Assembly (NCBI RefSeq): GCF_014193425.1
Contig: NZ_JACHZG010000001.1
Span: 1,054,001 to 1,118,000, forward strand
DNA: 64,000 nucleotides
Direction of reading: 5' to 3'
Origin: Microlunatus antarcticus
GTDB lineage: Bacteria > Actinomycetota > Actinomycetes > Propionibacteriales > Propionibacteriaceae
Part shown: positions 47,571 to 56,887 of the stretch, piece after piece
How the letters are laid out: every line of letters begins with the position of its first letter
Position numbering within the stretch: position 1 is the stretch's first letter
Program-made: the position numbers and the translations under genes
Notes under the pieces: generated by a model
The model's database searches: none
Told to the model about the DNA's origin: nothing
Seen by the model: the letters and a program-made list of their open reading frames with translations, nothing else

Positions 47571-48476
47571 ATGCGCGCCCTGACCTACACCGAGAACGGC
47601 GGCCCCGAGGTCCTGCACGTGGCGGCGGTGCCCGAGCCGCACGCCGGACCGGGCCGGATCCGGGTCAAGGTCGCGGCGGCCGGGGTCAACCCGATCGACT
47701 GGAAGATCATCGGCGGCTTCATGCCGGGCAGCGAGGCCCCCACGCAGGCGACCGTCCCCGGCTTCGACGCGGCCGGCGTGGTCGACGAGGTCGGCGACGG
47801 CGTGGCCGGTGTGGCCGTCGGCGACGACGTCTTCGGGCTCGGGACGGGGACGCAAGCCGAGCTCGCCGTGCTGACGGCCTGGGCGCCGAAGCCGGCCTCG
47901 CTCGACTGGAGCGTCGCCGCCGCGGCGCCGAGCGCGCTGGAGACGAGCGAGCGCGTCCTGCGGCTCGTCGGCGCGCAGCCCGGGCAGATCCTGTTCGTGG
48001 CTGGCGGCGCCGGTGGGGTGGGCGCGGTCCTCGTCCAGCTGGCCGTGGCCCGGGGCCTCACCGTCGTCGCCTCGGCCGGGGCCGACAACCAGGGCTACCT
48101 GACCGAGATCCGGGCGATCCCCGTGCTCTACGGGGACGGCCTGGTCGAGCGCGTCCGTGCCGCCGCTCCCGGCGGGGTCGACGTGGTCGTGGACGTGGCG
48201 GGCAAGACGCCGGCCGCCGATCTCTTCGCGCTCGCCCCGAGCCACGACAAGGTCATCTCGATCGCCAACTTCGACCTGGCCGCCGAGGGCGGGCTCGTGA
48301 CCGGCGGCAACCCGGCCGAGCAGCACCCGGTCGAGGCCCTGGCGGAGGGGGTCGACCTGCTGCGGGAGAACAAGATCGTGATCAAGGTCCAGACGTTCCC
48401 GCTCGACCGGGCGGCGGAGGCGTACGCCACCAGCCTGTCCGGTCACGTGCGCGGCAAGCTCGTCCTGCTGCCCTGA
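47571..48476 (+). CDS. NADP-dependent quinone oxidoreductase (MDR family)
   Basis: A 301-residue medium-chain dehydrogenase/reductase without zinc ligands. The N-terminal groES-like domain has VKVAAAGVNPIDWKIIGGF and PGFDAAGVVDEVGDGV. The Rossmann domain has FVAGGAGGVGAVLVQLAVARG (AxxGGVG, NADP type) and ends HVRGKLVLLP. It reduces quinones or enones. A GAGGAG ribosome site precedes ATG 47571. An AGTAACTAG sequence in its promoter (about 47517-47525, minus strand) matches one before the azoreductase gene at 61513. Confidence 0.9.
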   Translation: MRALTYTENGGPEVLHVAAVPEPHAGPGRIRVKVAAAGVNPIDWKIIGGFMPGSEAPTQATVPGFDAAGVVDEVGDGVAGVAVGDDVFGLGTGTQAELAVLTAWAPKPASLDWSVAAAAPSALETSERVLRLVGAQPGQILFVAGGAGGVGAVLVQLAVARGLTVVASAGADNQGYLTEIRAIPVLYGDGLVERVRAAAPGGVDVVVDVAGKTPAADLFALAPSHDKVISIANFDLAAEGGLVTGGNPAEQHPVEALAEGVDLLRENKIVIKVQTFPLDRAAEAYATSLSGHVRGKLVLLP

Positions 48477-48499
48477 CGCGGCGCGACTAGCCTCTCCCG

Positions 48500-49720
48500 G
48501 TGCCTTCCGCGCTGCCCGAGGGCGACCCCGCCCCCGAGGACGGCCGGCTCCCCGACGAGGTCGTGGCCGAGGTCGGTCGGCGTCCGTTCGGGATCTACCT
48601 GCACGTGCCGTTCTGCACGACGCGCTGCGGCTACTGCGACTTCAACACGTACACGGCGACCGAGCTCGGGCCCGACCCGGGCGCGAGCCGGCTCGGCTAC
48701 GTCGACCGCGCGATCACCGAGCTCGACCTCGCCGTCGCGTCGCTGGGCCCGGACACGCCCCCGGTGCAGACCGTCTTCGTCGGCGGGGGCACGCCGACGC
48801 TCCTGCCCCCGGCCGACCTGGCGCGCTTCCTCGCCGCCGTCGACGCGCGCTTCGGCCTGGCCGCCGACGCGGAGGTGACGACCGAGTCCAACCCGGACTC
48901 GATCGACGCGGCCGGGCTGGCCACGCTGCGCGAGGCCGGGTTCACCCGCGTCTCCTTCGGCATGCAGTCGGCGGTGCCCCACGTGCTGGCCACGCTGGAC
49001 CGGGTGCACACGCCGGGCCGGGCGCAGCAGGCCGTCGCGGACGCGTGGGCCGCGGGCTTCGACCACGTCAGCCTCGACCTCATCTACGGCACGCCGGGGG
49101 AGTCGTCGACGGACTGGGCGACCAGCGTCGAGGCGGCGCTGGCCGCCGGGCCCGACCACGTCAGCGCGTACGCCCTGATCGTCGAGGAGGGCACCCGCCT
49201 GGCCGCCCGGGTCCGGCGCGGCGAGCTGCCGATGCCGGACGACGACGGGCTCGCCGACGCCTACGTCGCGGCGGACGACGCGTTCTCGGCCGCCCGGCTG
49301 GCCGCGTACGAGGTCAGCAACTGGGCCCGCGACGACGCCGCCCGCTGCCGCCACAACCTCGGCTACTGGCGCGGCGACGACTGGTGGGGGATCGGTCCCG
49401 GCGCCCACAGCCACGTCGCCGGCCTGCGCTGGTGGAACGTCAAGCACCCGGCCCCGTACGCCGCCCGCCTCGCCGCCGGTCGCTCGCCGGCGGCCGGTCG
49501 CGAGCGGCTGGACGCCGAGCAGCGCCGGGTCGAGCGCGTGCTGCTCGAGGTCCGGCTCGCCGAGGGCATGAGCGTGGACGTCCTCACGGCCACCGAGCGC
49601 CGCCGTCTTCCCGACCTCGCCCGGCGCGCGCTGATCACCGACGCGTCCGGCGACCGGATCGTGCTCACCCGCGCCGGCCGCCTGCTCGCCGACGGCGTGG
49701 TCCGCGACCTGCTCGACTGA
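48500..49720 (+). CDS. hemW: Radical SAM heme chaperone HemW
   Basis: A 406-residue radical SAM protein. The Fe-S motif FCTTRCGYCDFNTY gives CxxxCxxC. VQTVFVGGGTPTLLPP, TTESNPDSIDAAGLATLREAGFTRVSFGMQS and FDHVSLDLIYGTPGES match the HemN/HemW core. The C-terminal HemN domain has YEVSNWARDDAARCRHNLGYWRGDDWWGIGPGAHSH. The single Cys set and length fit HemW (heme insertion) rather than the oxygen-independent coproporphyrinogen oxidase. GTG 48500 has TAGCCT 6 bases upstream. Confidence 0.93.
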   Translation: MPSALPEGDPAPEDGRLPDEVVAEVGRRPFGIYLHVPFCTTRCGYCDFNTYTATELGPDPGASRLGYVDRAITELDLAVASLGPDTPPVQTVFVGGGTPTLLPPADLARFLAAVDARFGLAADAEVTTESNPDSIDAAGLATLREAGFTRVSFGMQSAVPHVLATLDRVHTPGRAQQAVADAWAAGFDHVSLDLIYGTPGESSTDWATSVEAALAAGPDHVSAYALIVEEGTRLAARVRRGELPMPDDDGLADAYVAADDAFSAARLAAYEVSNWARDDAARCRHNLGYWRGDDWWGIGPGAHSHVAGLRWWNVKHPAPYAARLAAGRSPAAGRERLDAEQRRVERVLLEVRLAEGMSVDVLTATERRRLPDLARRALITDASGDRIVLTRAGRLLADGVVRDLLD

Positions 49721-49741
49721 GCCGCCCGAACAGGGTGGCCG

Positions 49742-50317
49742 TCAGCGGGGTCCGCCGAAACCGATCACGCCCTTCTCGGCCGCCTTCTTGACGGCGTCGG
49801 CCTCGGCCTGGGTCAGCGTGCCGGCCTTGACCGCGGCGGCGAGCCGGTCGTCCAGCGCCTTGGTCCGGTCCGCCTCGCGCGCGGCGCGGATCTCGTCGAG
49901 GGCGGTCTTGACCTTGGCCTCGTCGACGCCGAGCTTCGGCGCGAGCGCCTTCGCCAGCGCGGCGTCGTCGGCCGCCGGGTCCCGCGGGGTGGGCGCGGTG
50001 CCCGGGGTGGGCCTGGTCGTGGGCCGGTTCGCCTCCCGCACCTCCTGGACCGCCGTCGCGACCTTGGCCTGGTCGAGACCGAGCTTGGTGGCGAGCTCGG
50101 TCGCCAGCTGGCCTCCGTCCTTCTGGCCGTGGCCGCGGCCGCCGTGACCGCCGGGGCCGGGCTGAGCGGGGGCGGACGCGCCGGAGCTGGGGGCGGCAGG
50201 GGTGGGGGTGGGGGCGGCGCTGGCGAAGCCGGCGATCCCGGCGGCGGCGCCGACGGCGACGACACCCATGGAGGCACCGAGGACGGTGCGCTTGGCCTTC
50301 GTGGACAGGTTCTTCAT
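49742..50317 (-). CDS. Secreted protein with two helical repeats
   Basis: A 191-residue exported protein. A signal peptide (KRTVLGASMGVVAVGAAAGIAGFASAAP) is followed by a Pro/Ser/Gly/His-rich stretch and two related units: QLATELATKLGLDQAKVATAVQEVREA and ALAKALAPKLGVDEAKVKTALDEIRAA, each a compact helical hairpin. A final TLTQAEADAVKKAAEKG resembles a calcium-free EF-hand-like helix pair, as in SHOCT-like or DUF-type secreted proteins. Function unknown. ATG 50317 is chosen since the signal begins there; ATG 50329 is an alternative. Confidence 0.75.
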   Translation of the reverse strand: MKNLSTKAKRTVLGASMGVVAVGAAAGIAGFASAAPTPTPAAPSSGASAPAQPGPGGHGGRGHGQKDGGQLATELATKLGLDQAKVATAVQEVREANRPTTRPTPGTAPTPRDPAADDAALAKALAPKLGVDEAKVKTALDEIRAAREADRTKALDDRLAAAVKAGTLTQAEADAVKKAAEKGVIGFGGPR

Positions 50318-50392
50318 GGGCCGAAGCATCCGGGCCGTATCTGAGCGACGGCTCGGACGGACCTGTCAGGACCCTGGGTGTCGCTGTGCCCG

Positions 50393-50409
50393 GCGGGCCG
50401 GCGGCCCGC
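50393..50409. terminator. Hairpin terminator after the SDR gene
   Basis: A 7-bp perfect G/C stem (50393-50399 with 50403-50409) with a GGC loop lies about 35 bases beyond the stop of the minus-strand SDR gene. Confidence 0.5.
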
Positions 50410-50441
50410 GGCGCCTCGATGACGCCGCGGACCCGTCGGGC

Positions 50442-51338
50442 TCAGGCGCGGAAGTACGAGCCGCTCTCGAGGTCCTCCAGCAGGGTCGGACCCGTGGGGG
50501 TCCAGCCCAGCAGCTCCTGGGTGAGGGTGCTCGACGAGGACATGTCCATCGCGAAGAAGTTGCCGATGAAGCCGAAGTGCCCGACCGCGTCCTCCGGGGC
50601 GACCGAGGTCGCCGGGAGACCGAGCCCGCGACCGATGGCCTCGGCGATCGTGCGGGTGGGCACGCCGGGCTCACCGACGGCGTGCAGCAGGCTGCCGGCG
50701 GGAGCGAGCTCGAGCCCGAGCCGGATCATGCGGGCGGCGTCGGACACGTGCACCGCGGCCCAGCCGTTCATTCCGTCGCCGACGTAGCCGGAGACGCCGG
50801 TGGCCCGGGCCGCCGCGACGATCAGGGCGATGAAGCCGTGGTCGCCGGTCCCGTGGGTCGTCGGGGAGAACCGGAGGCTGATCGAGCGCACACCCTGCTC
50901 GACGAAGTCCATCGCCAGGTTCTCCGCGCCGCCGCGCATGGAGTCCGGGCCGCTGAACGGCGACCGGTCCTGCTCGGTGGACGGACGGCCGGCGGCCAGG
51001 CCGGCCACGCCGGAGGCGAGGAGGAACGGGCGGTCCGACCCGACGAGGACGTCGCCGAGGGTCTGCACCGCGGCCCGCTCGGCCCGGTTCGACTCGGCCG
51101 GGTTCGACCAGTCGTGCTTGTTCGCGAGGTGGATGGTCGCCTCGGCGCCGTCGGCGCCCCTGCGGAGGGCGTCGAGGTCGTCGAGGTCGCCGCGCAGCGC
51201 GGTCGCCCCCTTGGCCTCGAGCGCCGTCGCGGCGGCGTCGGAACGGACGAGGCCGGTGACCCGGTGGCCGGCGCCGAGCAGCTCGTCGACGGTGGCGGAA
51301 CCGATCCAGCCGGACGCGCCGGTGACGAAGACGTGCAT
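50442..51338 (-). CDS. NAD-dependent epimerase/dehydratase family (extended SDR)
   Basis: A 298-residue Rossmann protein. MHVFVTGASGWIGSATVDELL holds the TGxxGxxG nucleotide site, and DLDDLDALRRGADGAEATIHLA follows. The usual YxxxK catalytic pair is not clear: the region after LLASGVAGL reads RPSTEQDRSP, so this is an atypical member closer to NAD(P)H-binding reductases. It is divergent from a TetR regulator gene, with two near-identical operator palindromes between them, so it is almost surely that regulator's target. ATG 51338 has AAGGAGAAC upstream. Confidence 0.88.
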   Translation of the reverse strand: MHVFVTGASGWIGSATVDELLGAGHRVTGLVRSDAAATALEAKGATALRGDLDDLDALRRGADGAEATIHLANKHDWSNPAESNRAERAAVQTLGDVLVGSDRPFLLASGVAGLAAGRPSTEQDRSPFSGPDSMRGGAENLAMDFVEQGVRSISLRFSPTTHGTGDHGFIALIVAAARATGVSGYVGDGMNGWAAVHVSDAARMIRLGLELAPAGSLLHAVGEPGVPTRTIAEAIGRGLGLPATSVAPEDAVGHFGFIGNFFAMDMSSSSTLTQELLGWTPTGPTLLEDLESGSYFRA

Positions 51339-51377
51339 GGTGTTCTCCTTCGAGGTCGGTCCTTCGACCTGACCTGC

Positions 51378-51395
51378 TGATGTCAGTGACTGATG
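51378..51395. promoter_or_regulatory. TetR operator candidate A
   Basis: TGATGTCAGTGACTGATG is an 18-base sequence with inner dyad symmetry (TCAGTGACTGA). Its inverse complement recurs at 51437-51454 with 17 of 18 bases identical. It lies 40 bases from the SDR start. Confidence 0.65.
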
Positions 51396-51436
51396 TCGGT
51401 CACTGCTGTCAGCGTACGCCCGATTTCAGTGGCTGT

Positions 51437-51454
51437 CATCAGTCGCTGACATCA
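51437..51454. promoter_or_regulatory. TetR operator candidate B
   Basis: CATCAGTCGCTGACATCA, the inverted copy of site A, ends one base before the TAGACT promoter box (51456-51461) of the tetR gene, so binding would block its own transcription. Confidence 0.65.
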
Positions 51455-51467
51455 CTAGACTGGCGCC

Positions 51468-52040
51468 ATGGTCCGATGGGAGCCCGGTGCGGAGGGGCGG
51501 CTGCAGGCGGCCGCGCTGAACCTCTACGCCGAGCGCGGCTTCGAGCAGACGACGACCGCGGACATCGCGCAGTCGGTGGGGCTGACGGAGCGCACGTTCT
51601 TCCGCTACTTCGCCGACAAGCGCGAGGTGCTGTTCGCCGGGCAGGAGCACTTCGAGCAGGTCTTCCTCGACGGCGTGGCCGCGGCCCCCGCGGGGGCGTC
51701 GGCGCTCGACGTGGTCGCGTCCGCCCTGGAGGCGGCGTCCGCGTACTTCCCGGACGAGCGTCGTCAGCACTCCCGGGTGCGCTACGCGGTCATCTCCGCC
51801 AACCCGGGCCTGCAGGAGCGCGAGCTGCTGAAGATGGCGACGCTCGCCGACGCCATGGCCCGTGCGCTGCAGGAGCGGGGCGTGGACGAGGCCCACGCGG
51901 TCCTCGCCGCGGAGACCGGGACCACCGTCTTCACCGTCTCCTACCGACGGTGGATGGCCGAGGGCGAGGAACGTTCCCTGGCCGCCGTGCAGGCGGACAC
52001 GCTGGCCGATCTCCGGGCCCTCGTGCTCGCCGCGGGCTGA
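51468..52040 (+). CDS. TetR/AcrR family transcriptional regulator
   Basis: A 190-residue repressor. The N-terminal helix-turn-helix reads [42 protein letters not shown], fully typical. The C-terminal ligand domain includes a TetR_C pattern with [13 protein letters not shown] 51468 has TAGACT 6 bases upstream, a leaderless promoter overlapped by operator B, so it is self-regulated. It should also control the divergent SDR gene. The inducer is unknown. Confidence 0.93.
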   Translation: MVRWEPGAEGRLQAAALNLYAERGFEQTTTADIAQSVGLTERTFFRYFADKREVLFAGQEHFEQVFLDGVAAAPAGASALDVVASALEAASAYFPDERRQHSRVRYAVISANPGLQERELLKMATLADAMARALQERGVDEAHAVLAAETGTTVFTVSYRRWMAEGEERSLAAVQADTLADLRALVLAAG

Positions 52041-52077
52041 CCGGACGTCTGCGCCTGGGGGGGTTACGGTCGTCCCC

Positions 52078-53124
52078 GTGCCCTCTGCCGAGCCTGTCCC
52101 CGACGGCCCTCGGCCGGACGTCTCGCTCGCCACGGGGAGCACCGACGACCTCGTCGCGCTGACCCCGGCCTCGTCCCGGCCGGACGAGGACGGCAAGGGC
52201 GGCGGCGAGAGCCTCTTCACCGTCATCCTGGCCTTCGCGGCGAACCTCGTCATCGCGGTCGCGAAGTCGATCGCGGCCTACCTCACCGGCTCCGCCTCGA
52301 TGCTGGCCGAGGCGGCGCACTCCTGGGCCGACACCGGCAACGAGATCTTCCTGCTGATCGCGCAGAAGCGCTCGGATCGCACCCGCGACGAGCGGCACCC
52401 GCTGGGCTACGGGCGCGAGGCCTTCGTCTGGTCGATGTTCGCGGCCTTCGGGCTCTTCACCGCCGGCGCGGTGGTCTCGATCAGCCACGGCATCAGCGAG
52501 CTGCGCGACCCCGAGCCGGGTTCGGACTTCCTGGTGGCATACATCGTGCTCGGCATCTCGTTCCTGCTCGAGGGGACGAGCTTCGCCCAGGCCTTCCGTC
52601 AGTCGCGCAAGGACGCCAAGGCGTACGGGCGGACGACGTTCGGCTTCGTCCTCAACACCTCCAACACCACCTTGCGCGCCGTCTTCTTCGAGGACTCGGC
52701 GGCGCTGCTGGGCATCCTCATCGCGGGGACGGGCATCGTCCTGCACCAGGTCACCGGCTCGCCGGTCCCCGACGCGCTCGGCTCGATCGGTGTCGGCGTG
52801 CTGCTCGGCGTGGTGGCGGTGATCCTGATCAACCGCAACCGGCGGTTCCTCATCGGCGAGGCGATCCCGGCCGACGCCCGGGCGCTGGTCCTCGGCTTCC
52901 TGCTCGCCCAGCCCGAGGTCGATCGCGTGACCTACCTGCACCTGGAGTTCGTCGGTCCGGCGCGCTACTACTGCGTCGCCGCCATCGACGTCGTCGGCGA
53001 GGCGAGCGAGACGAAGGTCGCCTACCTCCTCCGCGAGGTCGAGCGCGAGCTGGAGCAGCAGGACGTGATCGAGGAGGCCGTCATCACCCTCAGCACGCCC
53101 GAGGAAGAGTCGATCCTCGCCTGA
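52078..53124 (+). CDS. Cation diffusion facilitator transporter
   Basis: A 348-residue six-helix exporter of divalent metals. LTGSASMLAEAAHSWADTGNEIFLL carries the HxxxD metal site of helix 2. The second membrane site region DSAALLGILIAGTGIVLHQVTGSPVPDALGSIGVGVLL has the D-x-x-(A)-x-x-G pattern of helix 5, and a cytoplasmic C-terminal domain follows. It exports zinc, iron, manganese or cobalt in exchange for protons. GTG 52078 stands 7 bases after TACGGT, a leaderless promoter. Confidence 0.92.
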   Translation: MPSAEPVPDGPRPDVSLATGSTDDLVALTPASSRPDEDGKGGGESLFTVILAFAANLVIAVAKSIAAYLTGSASMLAEAAHSWADTGNEIFLLIAQKRSDRTRDERHPLGYGREAFVWSMFAAFGLFTAGAVVSISHGISELRDPEPGSDFLVAYIVLGISFLLEGTSFAQAFRQSRKDAKAYGRTTFGFVLNTSNTTLRAVFFEDSAALLGILIAGTGIVLHQVTGSPVPDALGSIGVGVLLGVVAVILINRNRRFLIGEAIPADARALVLGFLLAQPEVDRVTYLHLEFVGPARYYCVAAIDVVGEASETKVAYLLREVERELEQQDVIEEAVITLSTPEEESILA

Positions 53125-53142
53125 GCCGAGGGGCGTGAACGC

Positions 53143-54294
53143 TCAGGCAACGGCCGCCGTGACCAGGGCGAGGGCCTCGTCGAGGTCGTCGACGACGTGG
53201 ACGGCGCCGGCCATGGGTGAGTCGTGGGCGAGGGCCTGCAGGAGCGGCCAGGCCGGCAGCGTGGTCGTCCAGTGCTCGCGGCCGAGGAGGACGAGCGGGG
53301 CGCCGGAGCTGCCGCGCAGACCATAGAAGCGGTCGTTGGCGGCCTGGAAGATCTCCTGGACCGTGCCGGCGGCGCCGGCGGCGAAGACGATCCCGCCGCG
53401 GCAGCGGTGCAGCAGGGTGTCCTCGCGCAGCGCGTTGGCGAAGTACTTGGCGATCGACGTGCCGAAGACGTTGGTGGGCTCGTGGCCGTAGAACCAGGTG
53501 GGGATGCTCAGGCTCGCCCCCACCCGGTCGCCCCGCCAGCGGTCGCGGACGGCGAAGGCGGCGGAGGCCCAGCCGTCGGCGTCGTCGCCGTAGTCGGACG
53601 AGGTGGCCAGCTGCTCGAGCGCCACGGGCAGCGCGTCGTCCCAGCCGCTGAGGTAGGCCCCCAGGTTCGCGGCCTCCATCGCGCCCGGCCCGCCGCCGGT
53701 GAGCACGGTGCGTCCCGCCCGGGTGAGCCCGGCACCCAGCCGGGCCGTCGCCGCGTACGCGGGGTCCTGGCGGCGCAGCGCGTGGCCGCCCATCACCCCG
53801 ACGACCCGCGTGGGGTCCAGCCGGTCGGTGACGTCGTCGAGCGCGCCGTCGACGCTGTGGTCGTGGAGCGTCGCGGCGAGGTCGGCGGTCAGGGTGTTCC
53901 CGGCCGGCGAGCGGGTCCAGGCGTAGACGGCGGAGTCGGGGCTGCGGGCGTACGGCGGCCGCCGGCCGTCGTGGACGCCGTACAGCTCGTCGGGGGAGTA
54001 GAGGAGCGGGCGGTACGGGTCGAAGGGCACGTCCGGCAGGGCCGGGAAGAGCAGGGCGCCGCCGGACCGCAGCCGTTCCGCGACGTCGGGACCCGGGTCG
54101 GCGCCGCTCGCCGCCGCCCGTTCGGCGAAGCGGCACCCCAGGAACACGGCGCCCGTGACGTCGACACGGAGCAGGACGTCGGTGCGGTCCCGCAGGTCGA
54201 GCGAGGAGACGAAGCAGCCGTTCAGCGCGCCCGTGCGGGCGACCTGCGCGTCGAGGTCGGCCAGGCTGTCGATCTCCACGCTCCGAGCCGTCAC
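53143..54294 (-). CDS. LOG/SLOG-fold nucleotide-binding protein
   Basis: A 383-residue protein with an N-terminal region of about 130 residues (GCFVSSLDLRDRTDVLLRVDVTGAVFLGC) and a C-terminal Rossmann-like LOG domain. VVGVMGGHALRR and TVLTGGGPGAMEAANLGAYLSG give the nucleotide-binding glycine loops. The catalytic motif PGGxGTxxE of LOG phosphoribohydrolases appears as AAGAAGTVQE, keeping G-T-x-x-E (Glu314) but losing the first PGG. It is third in the operon with the S8 peptidase and the CHAT protein, 13 bases after the CHAT stop. GTG 54294 is the start. It may bind or hydrolyse a nucleotide signal. Confidence 0.8.
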   Translation of the reverse strand: MTARSVEIDSLADLDAQVARTGALNGCFVSSLDLRDRTDVLLRVDVTGAVFLGCRFAERAAASGADPGPDVAERLRSGGALLFPALPDVPFDPYRPLLYSPDELYGVHDGRRPPYARSPDSAVYAWTRSPAGNTLTADLAATLHDHSVDGALDDVTDRLDPTRVVGVMGGHALRRQDPAYAATARLGAGLTRAGRTVLTGGGPGAMEAANLGAYLSGWDDALPVALEQLATSSDYGDDADGWASAAFAVRDRWRGDRVGASLSIPTWFYGHEPTNVFGTSIAKYFANALREDTLLHRCRGGIVFAAGAAGTVQEIFQAANDRFYGLRGSSGAPLVLLGREHWTTTLPAWPLLQALAHDSPMAGAVHVVDDLDEALALVTAAVA

Positions 54295-54307
54295 CCGGCC
54301 ATCCTGG

Positions 54308-56887
54308 TCAGGCGGGCGCCGCGAAGCGGACCGCCGCGCCGAAGCACACGAACGGCACGGGCCGACCGGTCGCGGCGATCGCGTCGGCGAGCGCGACGGC
54401 GGTGTCCGCGCCGCCCGCCAGCCGCCGGTGGTAGCCGACCATCACCTCCGCCGCGAGCTCGTCGCCGACCTCCGCCACCCCGGCGACCACGCAGCGTGCG
54501 CCGAGCTGCAGCAGCACGCTGGTCAGCCCGAGCGACTCCTCGCCGGGGCGCACCGTCGCCTGGCCCAGCTCGCAGGCCGACAGGACGACGTGCGCGGGGA
54601 CCTGCGCGGCGTCGAGCTCGTACGCGAACAGCGGCCCGTCGGCGAGGTCGAGGGAGGAGAAGAGCGGGTTCTGCGCGACGTGGTGCCCGTGGGCGGCGAG
54701 GTGGGCGATCGTCGCCGTCGACCCCTGCTCCGCGAAGGCCTGGCCCGTGGCCGCCGGTCCGGTGAAGACCCGGGTGCCCGGCCAGGTCGCCGCCACCCGC
54801 GCGACCTCGTCGACGGCGGCCGGCACCCCGGGCCCGGCGAGGGCGACGACCCGGGCCGGCAGGACGTCGTCCGCCTGACCTCCGCCGGACCCGGCCCGCT
54901 GCCACCACGCCCCGGCGGTGGGCGCGACCTCGACCGGTCGACCGACGAGCGACGGCAGGCACGACCACGGAAGGGTGCTGAGGTCGGCGGTGGGCACGAC
55001 GACGAGCGGCGCGTCGGACAGGCCGAGCGGCTCCAGCAGCAGGCGCTCCAGCGCGGCGAGCTTGTGCGTCGCGGACGCGGTCGCGCTGGTCCGCAGCCGT
55101 TCCGGGACGCGGGAGCGGGCGACGACGTCGAGGTCGGCGCGCACGGTCCGGGCCAGAGCACCCGCGCGGGCGGCCCCCGGGAGCCCGACCAGTCGCGGGC
55201 GCCCGGCCCCGAGGACGACGGCCACGAGGTCGCCGCGGTGGCGTCCGAGCACGACCAGCTGCCGGCCGCGCTGCGCGAGCCGCTCGCGCACCCGGGCCAG
55301 GGCGGCACCCGCGTGGGCCGGGCCGAGGCCGGCGCTGCGCCAGGCGAGACCCCGCAGCCGGTCCTCGACCTCGCTGATGCGCTCGCGGACGTCCTGCGCC
55401 TCCGCCCGGCGGCCCGGGTCGGCGCCGATCTCGTGCAGCGTCGCCGTCAGCCGGCGCAGCTCGACGAGCGAGGACGCGGACGCGTCGGCCGGCGGGGTGA
55501 CCGGCACCAGCCGTCGGGACTGGGCCCGACCCCGCTCGAGCGCGGCGAACACGTCCGCCGGCCGACCCCGCTCGAGCGCGAGGTCGAGGTCGAGGGCGGC
55601 CAGGCGGCGGCCGTGCAGCGCGCTCGCCGTCTGCAGGTCGACGCTGCCGAACTGCGCCTGGTGCCGGACCAGCTCGTCGAGGCCGCGACGCACCTGGCGG
55701 GCGGCCAGCGCGGCGTCGCCGGCCGCCCGGGCCAGCTGCGCGGCGACCGTGCGCTGCTGCAGCCGCAGCTCGACGATGTCCGTCCGCCGCGGCGGGGCGA
55801 TCGTCGCGAAGACCGCGGCCGCCTCCGACCGACGGCCGGCGGCCAGCAGCGCCTCGCAGCCGAGCAGGCGCGCCGACTTCGCGTACGTCGTGAGCTCGTC
55901 GGCCGCGAACTCGTCGGCCAGGCGCAGCGCGGGAGCGGCGAGCAGGCCGGGCGGCCGCCCGGCGGACAGGTCGCCCGCCAGCAGGACCAGCTCGGCCCGC
56001 CGCCGCCACGACACGTTCCCGCGGCGTCGGAACCGCGTCCGGGCGGAGCCGGCCAGACGGCGGGCCAGGTCGAAGCGCCCGGTCAGCAGCGCGACCTGGG
56101 CGCCCGACAGCTCCGTCTCGGCGAGCGACGCCCAGGCCCGGCCCTGCCGGAACTGCTCGGCGGCCTCGCGCAGCGTGGCGTCGGCGTCGTCGGTCAGGCC
56201 GGCCTCGATCAGCACCCGGGCCCGGTCGAGCAGCGCGACGGCCGGTGCGGCACCACCGCCCAGGTCGGCCGCGTCGCTCATCCGCTGCAGCGCCGCCGGC
56301 TGGTGGCCGGACAGGTGCTCCACCCAGCCGAGATTGTGGGTGGCCATCATGGCCAGCGTCAGCAGCTCGGGGTGACCCGCGGCGCGGTCCAGGCAGCGGG
56401 CGAAGTCGCGCCGCGCGGCGACGAGGTCGAGCCGTTCGAGGTTGACCACGCCCCGGTTCAGCAGCATCTTCACCGCGTCCAGGTCGGTCGCGCTGCGCAG
56501 CAGGGGCTCGGCCGCGGTGAAGTGCGTCAGCGCCTCGTCGAAGGCGCCGCTGCGCAGCGACTGCAGGCCGAGCGTCTGGTGGATGACGAAGGCCAGGTCG
56601 TCGGCCCGGACCGCGACCGCCAGGTCGGACGCGGCCGCGAGCGGGGCCCGGCTCCGGGCCGGGCCGCCGACCTCGTACTCCATGTTCGACAGCAGCACCA
56701 GGAGCCGCACGCGGACCCGCTGCACCTCGACGGTGCCCGGCGCGGGCCGGACGAGCTCCAGCGCACGGGCGGCGCGGCGCCGGCTGAGGTCGTAGCGGCC
56801 GGCGAAGGCGTGTGCGAGCGCCTCGTCGTGGTGGCGGGTCGCGCGGACGACGAGGTCGACGTCCGGGTGGGCGCGCGCCGGCGTCAG
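54308..56887 (-). CDS. TPR-CHAT (caspase-like) protein, probable CTG start
   Basis: An 859-residue protein. Residues 1 to about 560 are helical TPR-type repeats (for example AFDEALTHFTAAEPLLRSA, WVEHLSGHQPAALQRM). The C-terminal CHAT protease domain has the catalytic His733 in IAHLAAHGHH and Cys772 in LSACELG, both intact. The first in-frame ATG/GTG/TTG would be GTG 56725, losing 54 residues including repeat sequence. An in-frame CTG at 56887 overlaps the S8 stop (CTGA) and has GGAGGAG 5-6 bases upstream, which is the best start. It probably cleaves target proteins on a signal; it is coupled to the S8 peptidase and LOG genes. Confidence 0.85.
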   Translation of the reverse strand: MTPARAHPDVDLVVRATRHHDEALAHAFAGRYDLSRRRAARALELVRPAPGTVEVQRVRVRLLVLLSNMEYEVGGPARSRAPLAAASDLAVAVRADDLAFVIHQTLGLQSLRSGAFDEALTHFTAAEPLLRSATDLDAVKMLLNRGVVNLERLDLVAARRDFARCLDRAAGHPELLTLAMMATHNLGWVEHLSGHQPAALQRMSDAADLGGGAAPAVALLDRARVLIEAGLTDDADATLREAAEQFRQGRAWASLAETELSGAQVALLTGRFDLARRLAGSARTRFRRRGNVSWRRRAELVLLAGDLSAGRPPGLLAAPALRLADEFAADELTTYAKSARLLGCEALLAAGRRSEAAAVFATIAPPRRTDIVELRLQQRTVAAQLARAAGDAALAARQVRRGLDELVRHQAQFGSVDLQTASALHGRRLAALDLDLALERGRPADVFAALERGRAQSRRLVPVTPPADASASSLVELRRLTATLHEIGADPGRRAEAQDVRERISEVEDRLRGLAWRSAGLGPAHAGAALARVRERLAQRGRQLVVLGRHRGDLVAVVLGAGRPRLVGLPGAARAGALARTVRADLDVVARSRVPERLRTSATASATHKLAALERLLLEPLGLSDAPLVVVPTADLSTLPWSCLPSLVGRPVEVAPTAGAWWQRAGSGGGQADDVLPARVVALAGPGVPAAVDEVARVAATWPGTRVFTGPAATGQAFAEQGSTATIAHLAAHGHHVAQNPLFSSLDLADGPLFAYELDAAQVPAHVVLSACELGQATVRPGEESLGLTSVLLQLGARCVVAGVAEVGDELAAEVMVGYHRRLAGGADTAVALADAIAATGRPVPFVCFGAAVRFAAPA

